Assembly (NCBI RefSeq): GCF_000787575.1
Contig: NW_012236527.1
Location: 124,001-188,000, forward strand
Length of the DNA stretch: 64,000 nucleotides
From: Acytostelium subglobosum LB1
Taxonomy: Eukaryota; Evosea; Eumycetozoa; Acytosteliales; Acytosteliaceae
Direction of reading: 5' to 3'
Shown here: in pieces, positions 9,176 to 20,012 of the stretch
Numbering within the stretch: position 1 is the stretch's first letter
Layout: each line of letters starts with the position of its first letter
Position numbers and translations under genes: made by a program
The notes under the pieces: generated by a model
What the model saw: the letters and a program-made list of their open reading frames with translations, nothing else
Databases searched by the model: none
Told to the model about the DNA's origin: nothing

Positions 9176-10186
9176 TCATCGATGGCCCATGGTTGGTGGA
9201 CTCAACAGTTTATTGCTGTTGTTGCTGGTATGACCCCAGTGCTGATGGATGGTCTTTAGTTCATTCTCCAAACGATGCAATCTGTTCACGATTAGGCCGA
9301 GCACTCCGACGATTGGATCGTCGGCACTCTTGCTGCCATGATCCATCGAGAAGAACTCGTTGTCATAATGCTCCATCATGTCCAGGTGTTGCAGATCGCC
9401 AATGATCTCCTTCATCTGTTTTGCCGCAGGCACCACGTTTGCCGTGCCCAGAGACCTCTGCACCGCTGCGTCCAGTCGATGCTTGGCATCCTTTGTGAAC
9501 AATTTCGACGACTTGTAGTGAGACCGACATGCCAGACCCAGCTTTGCCAGTCTGTGCCACAGTATCACCTCAAACTCTGCTCGTGCCTGATCAATGCCCT
9601 CCTGCACGACAGTCTTTACCGGCTTAACCAATGACCTGTATATCTTTGTCGTATGTTGTAGTGGTGTACCATTAACATTGTTGTTGTTGTTGCTGTTGTT
9701 GTTCGCTGTTCTAACTTCTAGGTCGTCCAAGAAACGACGCACTGTCACTAGGTTCTTCTCAATCTCTGTCATTGATGAGGGTGGCGTGTCGAGATACATG
9801 ACGGGGATGACGGAGAAGTTGAAGTTGGCCTCACTGATGAGGAACTTATCGGTGCTCGATTCGATGTAGTCTAGGTACCACTCGACCAGCTTACGCTTCC
9901 TGCCTCCAGTCAAATAATACTCTTCATTGTCTATTATCTGTTGTTCAGCAGGAGTCGGTGATCTTGTACGCAATGGTTGATCAATGTATATCTGTATTGC
10001 TGTATGATGTAATTTGTTTATCTTTACAAGTGGTTGTTGTTTATGTTCTTTAGGTTGTTGTTGTTGTTGTTGTTGTAGATTGTTGACATGTACATTGTTA
10101 TAGTTGTTGTTATGAGTATTGATGTTGTGATTGTGATTATGATTCCCAGTAGATACTGTAGGTGTGCTAGTTTGAATGGTAGACAT
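9176..10186 (-). CDS. hypothetical protein with Asn/Gln-rich N-terminus
   Basis: Single exon, 336 residues. The first 55 residues are low-complexity (His/Asn, then a run of seven Gln), typical of dictyostelid proteins. The rest is a largely helical domain with well-spaced hydrophobics: RKRKLVEWYLDYIESS, EIEKNLVTVRRFLDDL, VKTVVQEGIDQARAEFE and IVNRLHRLENELKTIH. A short Asn run (around residue 165) interrupts it. No signal peptide or membrane segment. I do not recognise the family. It converges on the KDEL receptor gene with about 140 bp between stops. Confidence 0.7.
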   Translation of the reverse strand: MSTIQTSTPTVSTGNHNHNHNINTHNNNYNNVHVNNLQQQQQQQPKEHKQQPLVKINKLHHTAIQIYIDQPLRTRSPTPAEQQIIDNEEYYLTGGRKRKLVEWYLDYIESSTDKFLISEANFNFSVIPVMYLDTPPSSMTEIEKNLVTVRRFLDDLEVRTANNNSNNNNNVNGTPLQHTTKIYRSLVKPVKTVVQEGIDQARAEFEVILWHRLAKLGLACRSHYKSSKLFTKDAKHRLDAAVQRSLGTANVVPAAKQMKEIIGDLQHLDMMEHYDNEFFSMDHGSKSADDPIVGVLGLIVNRLHRLENELKTIHQHWGHTSNNSNKLLSPPTMGHR

Positions 10187-10693
10187 TATTATTATATTGT
10201 TATTTTTAATGTCCTACATATATATATATAATTGATTGATTGATATAATATTTGGATGAATAAATGAATGAATCAAAGTAGTGAAGTTGGAGGGTTGTTG
10301 AATCTGATTTCGAACCTCCACTCTTGGTCAATATTTGTCAAACCCAAAACCCTGTTCAAGTTTAACTGTATTGAGGGAACAACAATCCCAATAATAATAT
10401 TATTATTATATTATTATTATTATCAATCAATAAAATAATAGTCCAATTAAATAATTATTTAATGTCCATATACACATATCTTGGTTATGTCGTCAACCCC
10501 CGATTACTTTGATTTATGTCCATTTAAGTACAAAATACAAATATCGTCTGCGGGGGTTATATTTTGATCTAAACAAAAAAGTTCATCATCTACTTGCTCA
10601 CTTCCAACAACTCTCTCTTCATATTGTTATTATTACTATTATTACTATTATTATTATTATCAACTATTATAACTTCAAAAGTATATTAAACAA
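10187..10693. other. intergenic region, divergent promoters
   Basis: A+T-rich spacer between two divergently transcribed genes. It contains runs of tta/taa triplets near 10400 and 10620-10660 and an 8-bp inverted repeat AACCCCCG/CGGGGGTT (10495-10502 and 10551-10558) with a 48-nt loop. No coding frame or RNA gene recognised. Confidence 0.5.
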
Positions 10694-12541
10694 ATGAAGA
10701 GCTTAACAAAGTTTAAGAACAATGTATGTGTTTGACAAACATGTCAACCTTATTCAATCAATAATTCATCATCATACTTATTCAATCAATTAATCAAACA
10801 AACACAGGTACTTAGTTCATTATCAGGAGGTCCAAAGACAATTGATCAGAACTTTGAAACTGCAAGAAAGGAGTTCAACACATTGTTTGAAGGCGTAACA
10901 AACATCTACACCTCACTGCAGACTTATGACAAGCATCTAAAGAGTGAGCTAAGCGATTGTCTGAATGATTGAATGAATGTTAACATCTTACACTCAATCA
11001 ATCAAACAGAGGCATTCATTCATCCATCCAGCCTCAATAAGAACATTCAAACATACTTCCCAAGCGATCACCCTTTGTCAATCTACACTGCAGACAATAT
11101 AAAGCAAGTGGATCAGGCGTTCAATGATTGGGTCAACAGCCAGAAGCTCAACTATGAGTTGCTGCAACAGTACATCTCACGAATCAAGACTGTCAAGGAG
11201 ACAATGTCCGACAGGGACAACATGCTGATCGAACTCGATCGCTCCGCCAGCAAGGTCAAGGAGCTCAAGGAGAAGCCGCAGAAGGACGTCAACAAGCTTC
11301 CGGCCGAGGAGACAAACTACGCCAACAAGAAGGAGGCCTATGACAACATCAACTACCGCACCCTCTCAGAGATCTCTAAGCTGTTTGATGACAAACAGAC
11401 ATACTTTGATCGTCCACTCCAAAACATTCAGCTCTCATTTGGCTATCTCTACTCGTCAATCACCACCGCTCATCAATCCTTCTCAAGCGTGCTCGAGCAG
11501 AACCCTCCTTATCATAACCCTGTCAAGCAGTTTGTTGGTGATGCTCCAGATAACTACACGGCGCCACCAGAGACCAGCAGCAACAACAGTGGCGGCAGCT
11601 CATTCAATCAATCACCCCCACCTCAACCATCAAGACCATCACCATCAGCTCCCCAGCAACATCAAATGCCCATGCCACCACAACAACAACAGCAGCAGCC
11701 ACCTCCACTGCGACCAATCCAACCTCAGATGCCAATGCCACAACAGGCCCCTCCACCCCAGCCTTCAAGACCATCAGCACCTCAGTTCCCAATGCAACAG
11801 CCTCCTCCAGCACGTCCATCGCCAATGCAACAGCAGGCACCACCACCCCAACCATCCAGACCATCACCATCAGCACCTCAGCAACCTCAAATGCCAATGC
11901 CACCACGCAGACCAAACTCTGGACAATATCAACCACCAGCTCCAGGTCAATATCAGGCTCCTACTCCAGCGCCAGGTCAATACCAAGCACCAGGTCAATA
12001 TCAAGCTCCCGGTCAATATCAAGCACCAGCACCAGCCGCACCCGGTCAATACCAAGCGCCAGGTCAATATCAAGCTCCAGGCCAATACCAAGCGCCTGCC
12101 CCAGCACCAGGTCAATATCAAGCTCCCGGCCAATACCAAGCGCCAGGTCAATACCAAGCACCTGCACCTGGACAATACCAAAATGTGGCGTAAGTATTGA
12201 TCGATCGATGTCCAACCTCCGCTCACTCACTCACTCACTCCATCCAAATCAATCAATGTAGTAACTCCTATGCGACGGGTGTTGTAACCAATCCCGAGTA
12301 CCAGAAGCAGGCTGGAAGTGCAGTGGCCAACAAGGCTAATGATCCAAATGTTCAGTCACAGGTCGGCTCACAAGTGGCCAACAACTCTAGTAACCCCTAC
12401 GTTAAGAGTGCCGCTGGCAACTCCAATGTTCAAGCATTCGGTGGCAAAGCATTTGGAACAGCGGCCAAGAACCAACAAGTCCAAAACGCAGCAGGCAATG
12501 CCGCTGCCAACCAGATCAACAATCAACCAAAGCGATTCTAA
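10694..12541 (+). CDS. BAR-domain protein with Pro/Gln-rich and GQYQAP-repeat region
   Basis: Four exons (10694-10723, 10808-10943, 11010-12189, 12262-12541) give 541 residues; all junctions keep frame. Residues 1-225 form a BAR-like helical module: KTIDQNFETARKEFNTLFEG, then a long helix around DRSASKVKELKEK, then NYANKKEAYDNINYRTLSEI and FDRPLQNIQLSFGYLYSS. BAR dimers bind and bend membranes in endocytosis. Residues 245-345 are Pro/Gln/Ser-rich with possible SH3-ligand PxxP motifs. Residues 364-448 are GQYQAP repeats (18-bp minisatellite). The C-terminal 90 residues (NSYATGVVTNPEYQKQAG, SAVANKAN) are Ala/Asn/Gly-rich and resemble the tail of SCAMP/secretory-type proteins only loosely. It may cooperate with the SH3 scaffold encoded at 45.8-48 kb, but that is speculation. 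Confidence 0.8.
11926..12186 (+). repeat. 18-bp coding minisatellite (GQYQAP)
   Basis: Tandem and interspersed copies of ggtcaataccaagcacca and close variants encode Gly-Gln-Tyr-Gln-Ala-Pro, sometimes with an extra Ala/Pro pair between units. Synonymous differences between copies show that the peptide is kept while the DNA drifts. Confidence 0.85.
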
Positions 12542-12644
12542 AGAAAGAAAGGAAAGCAGTCTGAAATATATATACTTTGTACACCTACTATGATCCATTC
12601 GTCTGGCCACAATCAATCGTTCAGTGGCTAGACTGGTCATTCAT

Positions 12645-14050
12645 TCACTCCTTATCATGTTTATGTGTTGAGTTAACGTCGTCCAGCCATTGTGTCATAG
12701 TCTTCTTGACGAATGCCTTGTTCTGATTCCACAGACTATCGCGCGCTGATGTGTCTTGGTCGGCGAGATGGGTGTACTTGGATCGACCTGCCTTGCCAAA
12801 GTTCTTGACCTGCATGATCTTGGGCAGCAGCTCGTAGTTGAACTTGTCCTCGCCAGTGGCGCCGGTGAAGTCCTTGTTCTTGATGTATTCGTCGTCCTGG
12901 AAGAAGGCGCCACGGTGGTAGTCGCGCTGCATGAACTTGAGCTTCTTCTTTGGCTCGCGTTTCAGCTTCTCGGCATCCTCCAACTCGATCTCGCGATCGG
13001 TCATCTTGCTCCTCCTCTCCTTCTCGGCCTCATCGCGCTCCAACACCAGCTTTGACCGGATGTCGTTCTTTAGACGATCAATCTCACGCGCAACCCATTC
13101 GTCGTAGCGTTGCTTCTCGTCCACCTGATCGTCGTCGTCATCATCGTCCTGCTTCTCCAAGTCCTCTGCCTGCTGCTCCTTCAAGTCGCGCTCGAGCTCA
13201 TCCTTCAACTTCCTGTGGGCCTCCTGTTTCCTCTGTTCCTTCTCCAACTGTTGCTTCATCTCCCAGTCTTCTTCCTCCTTTATAAGCTGCTCCTCTGTCT
13301 TTATCGTACCTCTCTCGTCCTTCTTTACAAACACGGGCCTGAACACAGGTCTTCTGCCCCAGTCCTCCTCCTCCTCGCTGCTCTCTTCCTCACTACTTCC
13401 ATCTTCATCTTCATCGTCCTCCTCATCTTCGTCATCTTGGTCCTCTTGTTTGATCACATTCTTTTCTTCCTCTTTCTGTTGTTGTTCATATCTCTCTCTT
13501 GCTCTCCTCCTTCGTTGTTCAACATCATCTTCATCACCGCCATCACCAACTTGCGATGACGAATCTTCTTTCTTCACGCTTATGACCTCAGTCCTTTGAA
13601 CACGTCTTCTAACATGTTCAGTAACCTTTTCTTCACTATTCTGTTCTTGTGCTTGTGTTGTTGCCAACCTCTGTCGTCTATCATGTATCTGTGATCCCTC
13701 ATTCTCTCCTCCATTTCCATTGTCTTGTCGCCTAGTTGATGTTGTTGTTGATGTTGTTGATGTAGTTGATGTAGTAGTTGAAGCCTGCCTCAGCCTATTC
13801 AATCTTGGATCAGAAGAAGATTCCTGTTCTATTATCTTTTGTAACTCTTGTTCCTTCTTCTTTATCTCATTCTCTTCAAACTCCTTCCTTGCATATGCTG
13901 GTACTTGACCTGCACGATACCTAGCTATTGTAACATCATTCATTCAATGTTAGTTAGTTCCATTCATTCACTCTTATCAACTTCATTCATTCAATACATA
14001 CCAACTTTAGGTTGTTTAAGTTTATTCCTAACTGATTCAGCAACGGACAT
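12645..14050 (-). CDS. mfap1: microfibrillar-associated protein 1 homologue (spliceosome B complex)
   Basis: Two exons (14050-14002 and 13924-12645) give 442 residues. The first exon encodes [16 protein letters not shown] and splices to [12 protein letters not shown], the conserved N-terminal motif of MFAP1. The middle is charged and low in complexity: a Thr/Ser run, then Glu/Asp-rich segments and coiled coil. The C-terminus is strongly conserved: [33 protein letters not shown] and [18 protein letters not shown]1 is a nuclear component of the pre-catalytic spliceosome, contacting Prp38 and Snu23. The intron carries ACTAACTAAC before its acceptor. It converges on the BAR gene with 103 bp between stops. 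Confidence 0.95.
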
Positions 14051-14549
14051 ATCTATATCTCTATATCTCTATATCTCTTTTACTTTATCTCTATGTGGAA
14101 GACTCTCTCTGAGATTCAATGAATGGGAATTGGCTGGGTGGCTACAACCTTGATCAATTTTCAACAATGTATATCTTGTCAAGTTAGCAAAACAAGAGTG
14201 TTTGATGCTCAATCAATCAACATGTACTGTATCTATCTGTAGATAATTGGACTCGTAGGACTTGGACTAGATACTTCTGGATCTAAAAATATCAGATAGA
14301 TCGTTTCAAGGTTATTGTGCAATGCAACACACTTTGGGACATATCGTTCAAAGCAAGCAAAGTTGCAAACAAGTTGTAGTGTTGTGTCCTGGACAGCTGT
14401 AATACAACAAACAGTTATGGACTTCTTATATCTCTCAATATATCTATCTATCTACGTAATCAATCATATAAATCATATAAATCAAAGTTAAGACAGTCAG
14501 ACAGAACAAACGAACAAACAATAGAACTACTATCCTATTTAGTTAGGAG
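14051..14549. other. intergenic region, divergent promoters
   Basis: About 500 bp between mfap1 and the next gene on the plus strand. It is A+T-rich with short CTATAT repeats near 14055-14085 and 14430-14455. No reading frame or RNA gene recognised. Confidence 0.5.
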
Positions 14550-15299
14550 ATGAGGACAAAGGTCGTACTAAGACAATGTTGGGCAAAGTTGTATGACTTC
14601 TTGTATAACTTTGTATCGACACTGGCCAACTGTTTTGGTATGCTCTGTTGTTGGTGTGATTGTTGTGCAAGACTTGGTAGAAGAGGTAGACGTTATAGTA
14701 GTCTATCACCACATTCATCAAATGGAGGTGGAGGACCAGGAGGACCAGGCGGCGAAGAATCAATGACAAGAATAAGACTGGGATTCAGAGGCAAGGACAT
14801 GTGGGTGGAGACACGAGGTCTAAACTTCCATCAAACATTCGGTCGATATGCAGTGCTGATGGATAGCAAGGATAGGATCATCCCGTTTAGCAAGAATGGC
14901 GAGTTGATTGAGGAGCTCGACCCAGACATGACATACAAGATCGTAGCCAATAGATATGGCGAGGCGGGCGAGGACAGGTGGAAGAAGCATAAAGAGAACG
15001 AGAAGGTCAAGGCCAAGAAACAGAAGCAACAACTCAAAGTGACCAAGCCTCCTTCATCATTGTTATTGGATGGTAATCTACATGGGAACATCGTACAAGA
15101 ACAGCCACTCATTCAAATAGTCGATGAACATCATCAAGTGGAAGTGGATCTGGTCGATGAAGATGGTGAAGGACTACTGGACACATCAACGCTGGATCAT
15201 TTTACAATCGATATACCAAACAACAACAACAATGAACACAAAGATGACCACGAAGATAGCTACCAGGCCTCGTCAACAATCAATCACACAAACACCTAA
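14550..15299 (+). CDS. hypothetical protein with Cys-rich N-terminus
   Basis: Single exon, 249 residues. Residues 10-45 carry seven Cys in a hydrophobic setting (CFGMLCCWCDCCARLGRRGRR), which suggests palmitoylation and membrane attachment followed by a basic patch. A Gly/Pro-rich linker leads to a compact segment, residues 70-150 (TRIRLGFRGKDMWVETRG, then YAVLMDSKDRIIPF), with beta-strand character and a basic helix KKHKENEKVKAKKQKQQ. The tail is acidic with an Asn run. I do not recognise the family. Confidence 0.7.
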   Translation: MRTKVVLRQCWAKLYDFLYNFVSTLANCFGMLCCWCDCCARLGRRGRRYSSLSPHSSNGGGGPGGPGGEESMTRIRLGFRGKDMWVETRGLNFHQTFGRYAVLMDSKDRIIPFSKNGELIEELDPDMTYKIVANRYGEAGEDRWKKHKENEKVKAKKQKQQLKVTKPPSSLLLDGNLHGNIVQEQPLIQIVDEHHQVEVDLVDEDGEGLLDTSTLDHFTIDIPNNNNNEHKDDHEDSYQASSTINHTNT

Positions 15300-15694
15300 C
15301 TGGGTGTTTTGAAATGGCACGCAAACATTGTCTATTATTCATTCAATCAATCAATAATTCACATAAGTCCATTCACCAACATGGACAGAAGTATACATCA
15401 GCAGACAATCAGTGCTTACAGTCATTCAATCTCGAGATTGATGGCAACTGTTGAGATGGACTTTCACACAACACACCAGCCTTGCTTGTGTTTGAAGAAG
15501 GGCCACAAAAATGGTCCAAAACCAATAAATATCTATCTTTGGGTCCCTTTGTGATGGAAGGACCCACAAGTTGTAAACCTGTCCGACGAACCAATCAAAC
15601 ATACATTCATTCATACTACACAATATTTATTAGATACAGATATATATCATTAATATATCTATATATATTACATTGCATTTATATAAAGGAAGTC
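15300..15694. other. intergenic region, no gene seen
   Basis: About 395 bp between two plus-strand genes. It contains CAAT-type repeats, a short stem gggtcc/ggaccc around 15541-15565, and A+T-rich promoter-like sequence with TATATA runs at 15640-15670 before the next start. Short open frames here lack support. Confidence 0.45.
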
Positions 15695-15913
15695 ATGGGA
15701 CAGTTGGACATTGATCAGTTCATCAGTCAACCCCCTTTGTTAAAGGGTAAGGTCAAACTAAGGATATTAGTTGAGGCCAATGGTGTAACATATGAGAAGT
15801 CATTGGAAGCAACTCATGAGTTACTCAAACCATTCATAAATAAACTAAATGTATGTTACTGTCTTCGTCAGGTCCACTCACTCAATCACAAACTTATACT
15901 CACTCAATCACTC

Positions 15914-15960
<47 letters not shown>

Positions 15961-17905
15961 TTTAGACAAAAGCAAAGAAGGAAGAAGAGAATATAAAGAG
16001 AGGATTGGCATTGTCTACAGCAACTTCATCGTCAACATCATTGAAGAGTTTGTCATCGATTGGTTTTGGTCTGCGTGGATTGCATGCCAACAGAGATGGA
16101 TCACCTGTCATTGTGGACACTAAACTCTTTGGCCTACCCCTAGACACGTTGATGGATCGACAAAAAGGTGATCCTTCCAAAGTGCCCATATTTATAAAGA
16201 GTGCTCTAAAGGTATGTTTGATCGATTAAGCCTCATCCAGTACCAGGAATAGTCCCATGTATCTAACTCCCCCTCCGGACTGATCAGCACCTATTTGTAC
16301 ATGCATTGGATGTTGAGGGATTGTTCCGTATATCTGGATCACAGGCAGACTTGTTGGCGAGGAAGGCATTGTTTGACAAGGGTGATGTACAGTTGTCAAA
16401 GGATGATAGTCCACATATGATCACTGGTTTGGTCAAGATATTCTTGAGAGAGCTACAAGAACCTTTGTGCACCGCTGCGTTGTATGACACGTTCTTGGCG
16501 TCGGCCGGCTCACTGGACAGCATAAAGCGATCGATTGGACAACTGCCAGTACACAACAGAAACTTGTTGCAACACCTGATACACTTCCTCACGTTTGTCT
16601 CCAACAACTCGCATGTCAACCTGATGAATCACTCGAACCTTGGTCGAATCTTTGGTCCAAACCTCTTTTGGAAGCGACAGGAGGAGGGCGCACCCAAGAT
16701 GGACATGAACCAGCTGCAGGCGACAAGTGAGCGAACAAATACAATCACAGAGAAGTTGATCGTCAACTATGATGAGATGTTTGATGAGCCCCTGGCATCA
16801 GCCACAAGCGGACGTCTTACATTGCAAGCCAAGATGCTTGGTCACAAGAAGTCAGTCCAGTGGCTGGCACTGGCCGACCAGGATCGCAAGGTCTGCTCGC
16901 TCGACACATTGGGCCTGCTCAAGATATGGGACTCACAGACTCACAAGCTCATCACCGAGTTCTCAGTGTGTGAGCAAGGCGCGCTCATCTACTCAATGAT
17001 CACAACATCGACAGACACAATCTGGACTGCCACATCACAGTCAGTCTGCATCTGGCAACTCAATGGCAAACTGATTGGCGAGGCACCTGGCGAGGCATAC
17101 TCACTGTGCGAGTCACCTTGTGGCGATGTCTGGGTTGGTGGCGCTCAGGTCATGTCGATATACTCGCTGCGAGACATCCCCAAACAAGCAGGTACATCAC
17201 CCATCAAACCGATTGGTACCGACCTGTTCAATCAGAACATGTTTGTGTTGGCACTGGTAGCGGTTGGCAAGAATAGAGTGTGGGGATGTTCATCCAACAA
17301 ATCACTCTATGTCTGGGATGCCAAGACCAAAGAGATGCTCAAGACCATCGAAATTCCAGAGAAGCGACCCAAACGAATCACATACGTAGAGACCGAAGAT
17401 AGCGAGACTGTCTGGGTTGGTGGAGATGAAGGTGTTATACAGATTATCAACGCCAAGGTAAGACTTGGTGCATGCGGATGATGAAGCGGAGGATGCGGAA
17501 GTGACTTTGGACTAACATATACCTTTAATATAGACCTACGAAGTAATGAACAAGATAGATAATGGAGGATGGGACAAGATATTCGTGTTGACTACTATTG
17601 GCTCAAGAGAGGTATGGTCAGCAACATGGGATATTGTTGTAAGAGTATGGGATCCAAAGACAAGAGAGTTGACAGCAGAGATTAAGGGATATCATGCCGA
17701 TGCTATATCGGCTATATTAGAGGTTCCTAATCTCAAGGGTGGCGCAGAGTGTTCAAACATCTGGTTTGGATCGTATGACAAGTCTATCTCGACCTATCAG
17801 CTGAGATCAAAAGATGGCAGTGGCGAGAGCAGCAAATGGTCCAACGCCAATGCCAAGAGGAGCAATGTCAAGCCCATTCGAATTGGATTCACCTCAAGAG
17901 GATAA
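15695..17905 (+). CDS. RhoGAP domain fused to WD40 repeats
   Basis: Four exons (15695-15850, 15966-16211, 16288-17457, 17534-17905) give 647 residues. Residues 104-290 are a RhoGAP domain: LFGLPLDTL, IFIKSAL, then VEGLFRISGSQADL with the catalytic Arg finger at Arg148, FLRELQEPLC and the conserved NLGRIFGPNLFW. The remaining 350 residues form WD40-like blades: KSVQWLALADQDRKVCS, LLKIWDSQTHKLI, TIWTATSQSVCIW, RVWGCSSNKSLYVWDA, VWSATWDIVVRVWDP and IWFGSYDKSISTY. It should switch off a Rho/Rac GTPase, with the propeller for recruitment or autoregulation. The first intron contains nine consecutive CAAT units before its acceptor. N-terminal residues 1-100 are unassigned. Confidence 0.92.
15904..15960 (+). 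repeat. (CAAT)n microsatellite inside an intron
   Basis: At least nine perfect CAAT/TCAA units directly upstream of the AAATTTAG acceptor of the RhoGAP-WD40 gene's first intron. The same motif, in sense orientation, is found in most introns of the window. Confidence 0.9.
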
Positions 17906-18360
17906 GTGAGGAAGGCTGTCTGTCGACTGGACCACTGTCACACCGCCCATGTTGCTGTTGTTTCCTCCTTCAGCGACAATGTTGTACAATAACTCCTGGT
18001 GTAGCTATGGCCTGATCAATAATAAATAAAGATGTGGATTATTAATCCATGTTTCTTATGTGCACATAATAACAATCAAACTCACACTCATCACTCACAC
18101 TCAATCCAATGATTACAAATGAGTATGTGTGTTTGTGTATGTATCTGATCAGGACAATGCATTTAGTGTGGTTGTAGATGTACAAGTGTGGGTGATCATA
18201 TCTTAATTTGATCACTTCCAAAGATGTCTTATTCTCAGTGAGTGATTGAATGAATGATAAACGTCGGACATATTAAGGTATTGATCAATTATTATTATAC
18301 AATCGAGTGTCGACACTCAAAATAAAAATATAAATATAAAACTATATTATAACTTCAAGA
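17906..18360. other. intergenic region, no gene seen
   Basis: About 455 bp between two plus-strand genes. It includes an AATAAATAAA polyadenylation-like stretch at about 18020 for the upstream gene and increasingly A+T-rich promoter-like sequence before 18361. Confidence 0.45.
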
Positions 18361-20004
18361 ATGATTAATATTATTAATTTATCCATTATCATATTGATAT
18401 TAAGTAAGTATACAAACTATTGAATATTTATTATTGATAATTAATCAAAGTATTTTAGATAATATATTATTTGTGGATGGTAATGTTCGTGCAAATGGAC
18501 ATCCATTCATTGATGGTACACCAACAATTGCTAAACAGGTTGTAGTTTATAATATGGAACAATTGGTTACAATCACTGGTACAAACTTTGGTACAAATAA
18601 TAATATTACAGTATTATTAGGTACTCAATATACAAGATGTAGTGGACATGATGGAACATTAGATATAGTTATACCAGATGAGATGATTGTGTGTCATAAC
18701 TTCACCTGGGATTTTGATTACAAAGAGAATCGTCTCGATTATTCCCTTGACCTTGGTTTGATCATGCCAAACAGTACCGAAACATTGGTTTATGACAAGA
18801 TGTTCATCTTTAGTAATTTCTACTATGGTTGCTCTAACGGTCCATTTGCCAACTTTTGTAAACCAATACATACATGTACCCTTGGCATATGTCAATGTCA
18901 AGACAGTTCACGATCAGGTCCATTCTGCAGATATCGTAAGTGCACTACGATATGTTTCATGATCAAAATATTAATCACAATATTACAGATCACCAACCAT
19001 TTGCAGCAGACCTGAAGAGAAATGAGACTTACCCAAGTTTGTATTATTATAGAGCTGATGGTATGGACTATGGCATCGGTTGGATAATCAAGTTTGATAA
19101 CTTGTACAAATGGAATCCGGTATCAAGCACTTTTGAAGTGATGGTCGACTTTACAAATGTGACTTGGGTAGTATCCTACTTTGCGGACAATGACACTTAT
19201 ATATACCGGTTCAACAAGACTGGTATAGCAAGCATGGAGATTGAAATGGCATTCAGTCGGAGGCAGTTCGAGTACACCTATGTAGACTACAACACGACCA
19301 TTCTACCTTATACTGTACAGTTCTGGATACGGCTTGCTGATACGCACAAGTATACAGACTACGAGGTTGGGTACCAGATCAAGACTATCTACAAATCCGA
19401 CAGCGAGTGTAGCGACCCCGTTACCCACTTCCACTATGAGATCTATGCTCAAAGACGTTTCGATATGCGGTGGTTCACGTTTATGAAAGCAGACACTGCA
19501 TTGTATGCTCGGCACTCATCTCGCTGTCTTGATGGTGCCGCTGGTGTGCAGTCATGTCCACTGGATATCCTGGAGAGTCCACTGTCCGAGTCCAAAGGAG
19601 AGGGATACTTCCTTGTTCGTATACCCGCAGTGAATCGAGCGGTTCGAACCTACTTTGACATGCTTATCATCAGTACCAATGATTCATTCTTGAACTACAC
19701 GAAGTCGAGTTGCTTCTCTTTATTGCGTGGCGAACCCTTGCTCACTGGCTGGCTACTACCATCAATGGTGCCACTGATCGTGGTGTGTCTTGGTAGCTTT
19801 GCGGTTGTGATCGTCTTCATACTGATCATGAATCGCAAGGCACTCACATTTGGAATAATGCAAGATGCAGATGACAGTCAGTCATCAGACCTTTCGGACA
19901 CAGAAGAGACCATCAAGGAGACCTTTGACATTGATCAACTTTGTACAGAATTGATCAATGGCGGCGATCATCATCATCATCATCACAAAGAACACTTGAA
20001 TTAA
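18361..20004 (+). CDS. IPT/TIG-domain transmembrane protein
   Basis: Three exons (18361-18403, 18459-18935, 18989-20004) give 511 residues. The first exon encodes a hydrophobic leader (MINIINLSIIILIL). Residues about 25-95 resemble an IPT/TIG immunoglobulin-like fold (EQLVTITGTNFGTNNNITVL). A small Cys-rich EGF-like segment follows (CTLGICQCQDSSRSGPFC). A large extracellular part with several N-glycosylation sequons leads to one membrane helix near residues 420-445 (SMVPLIVVCLGSFAVVIVFI). The cytoplasmic tail is acidic and ends in six His. Dictyostelid IPT/TIG proteins such as the Tgr family mediate cell-cell contact and kin recognition; this one is much shorter, and an adhesion or receptor role is inferred. 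Confidence 0.75.
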
Positions 20005-20012
20005 TGAAATAA

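Noticed and set aside
10495-10558. AACCCCCG/CGGGGGTT inverted repeat as a terminator or RNA gene
   Set aside because: The loop is 48 nt, the stem only 8 bp and nothing around it is structured; kept only as a note in the intergenic entry.
13110-13559. Long Leu/Phe-rich plus-strand frame
   Set aside because: Antisense of the Glu/Asp/Lys-rich middle of mfap1, which is certain from its conserved ends.
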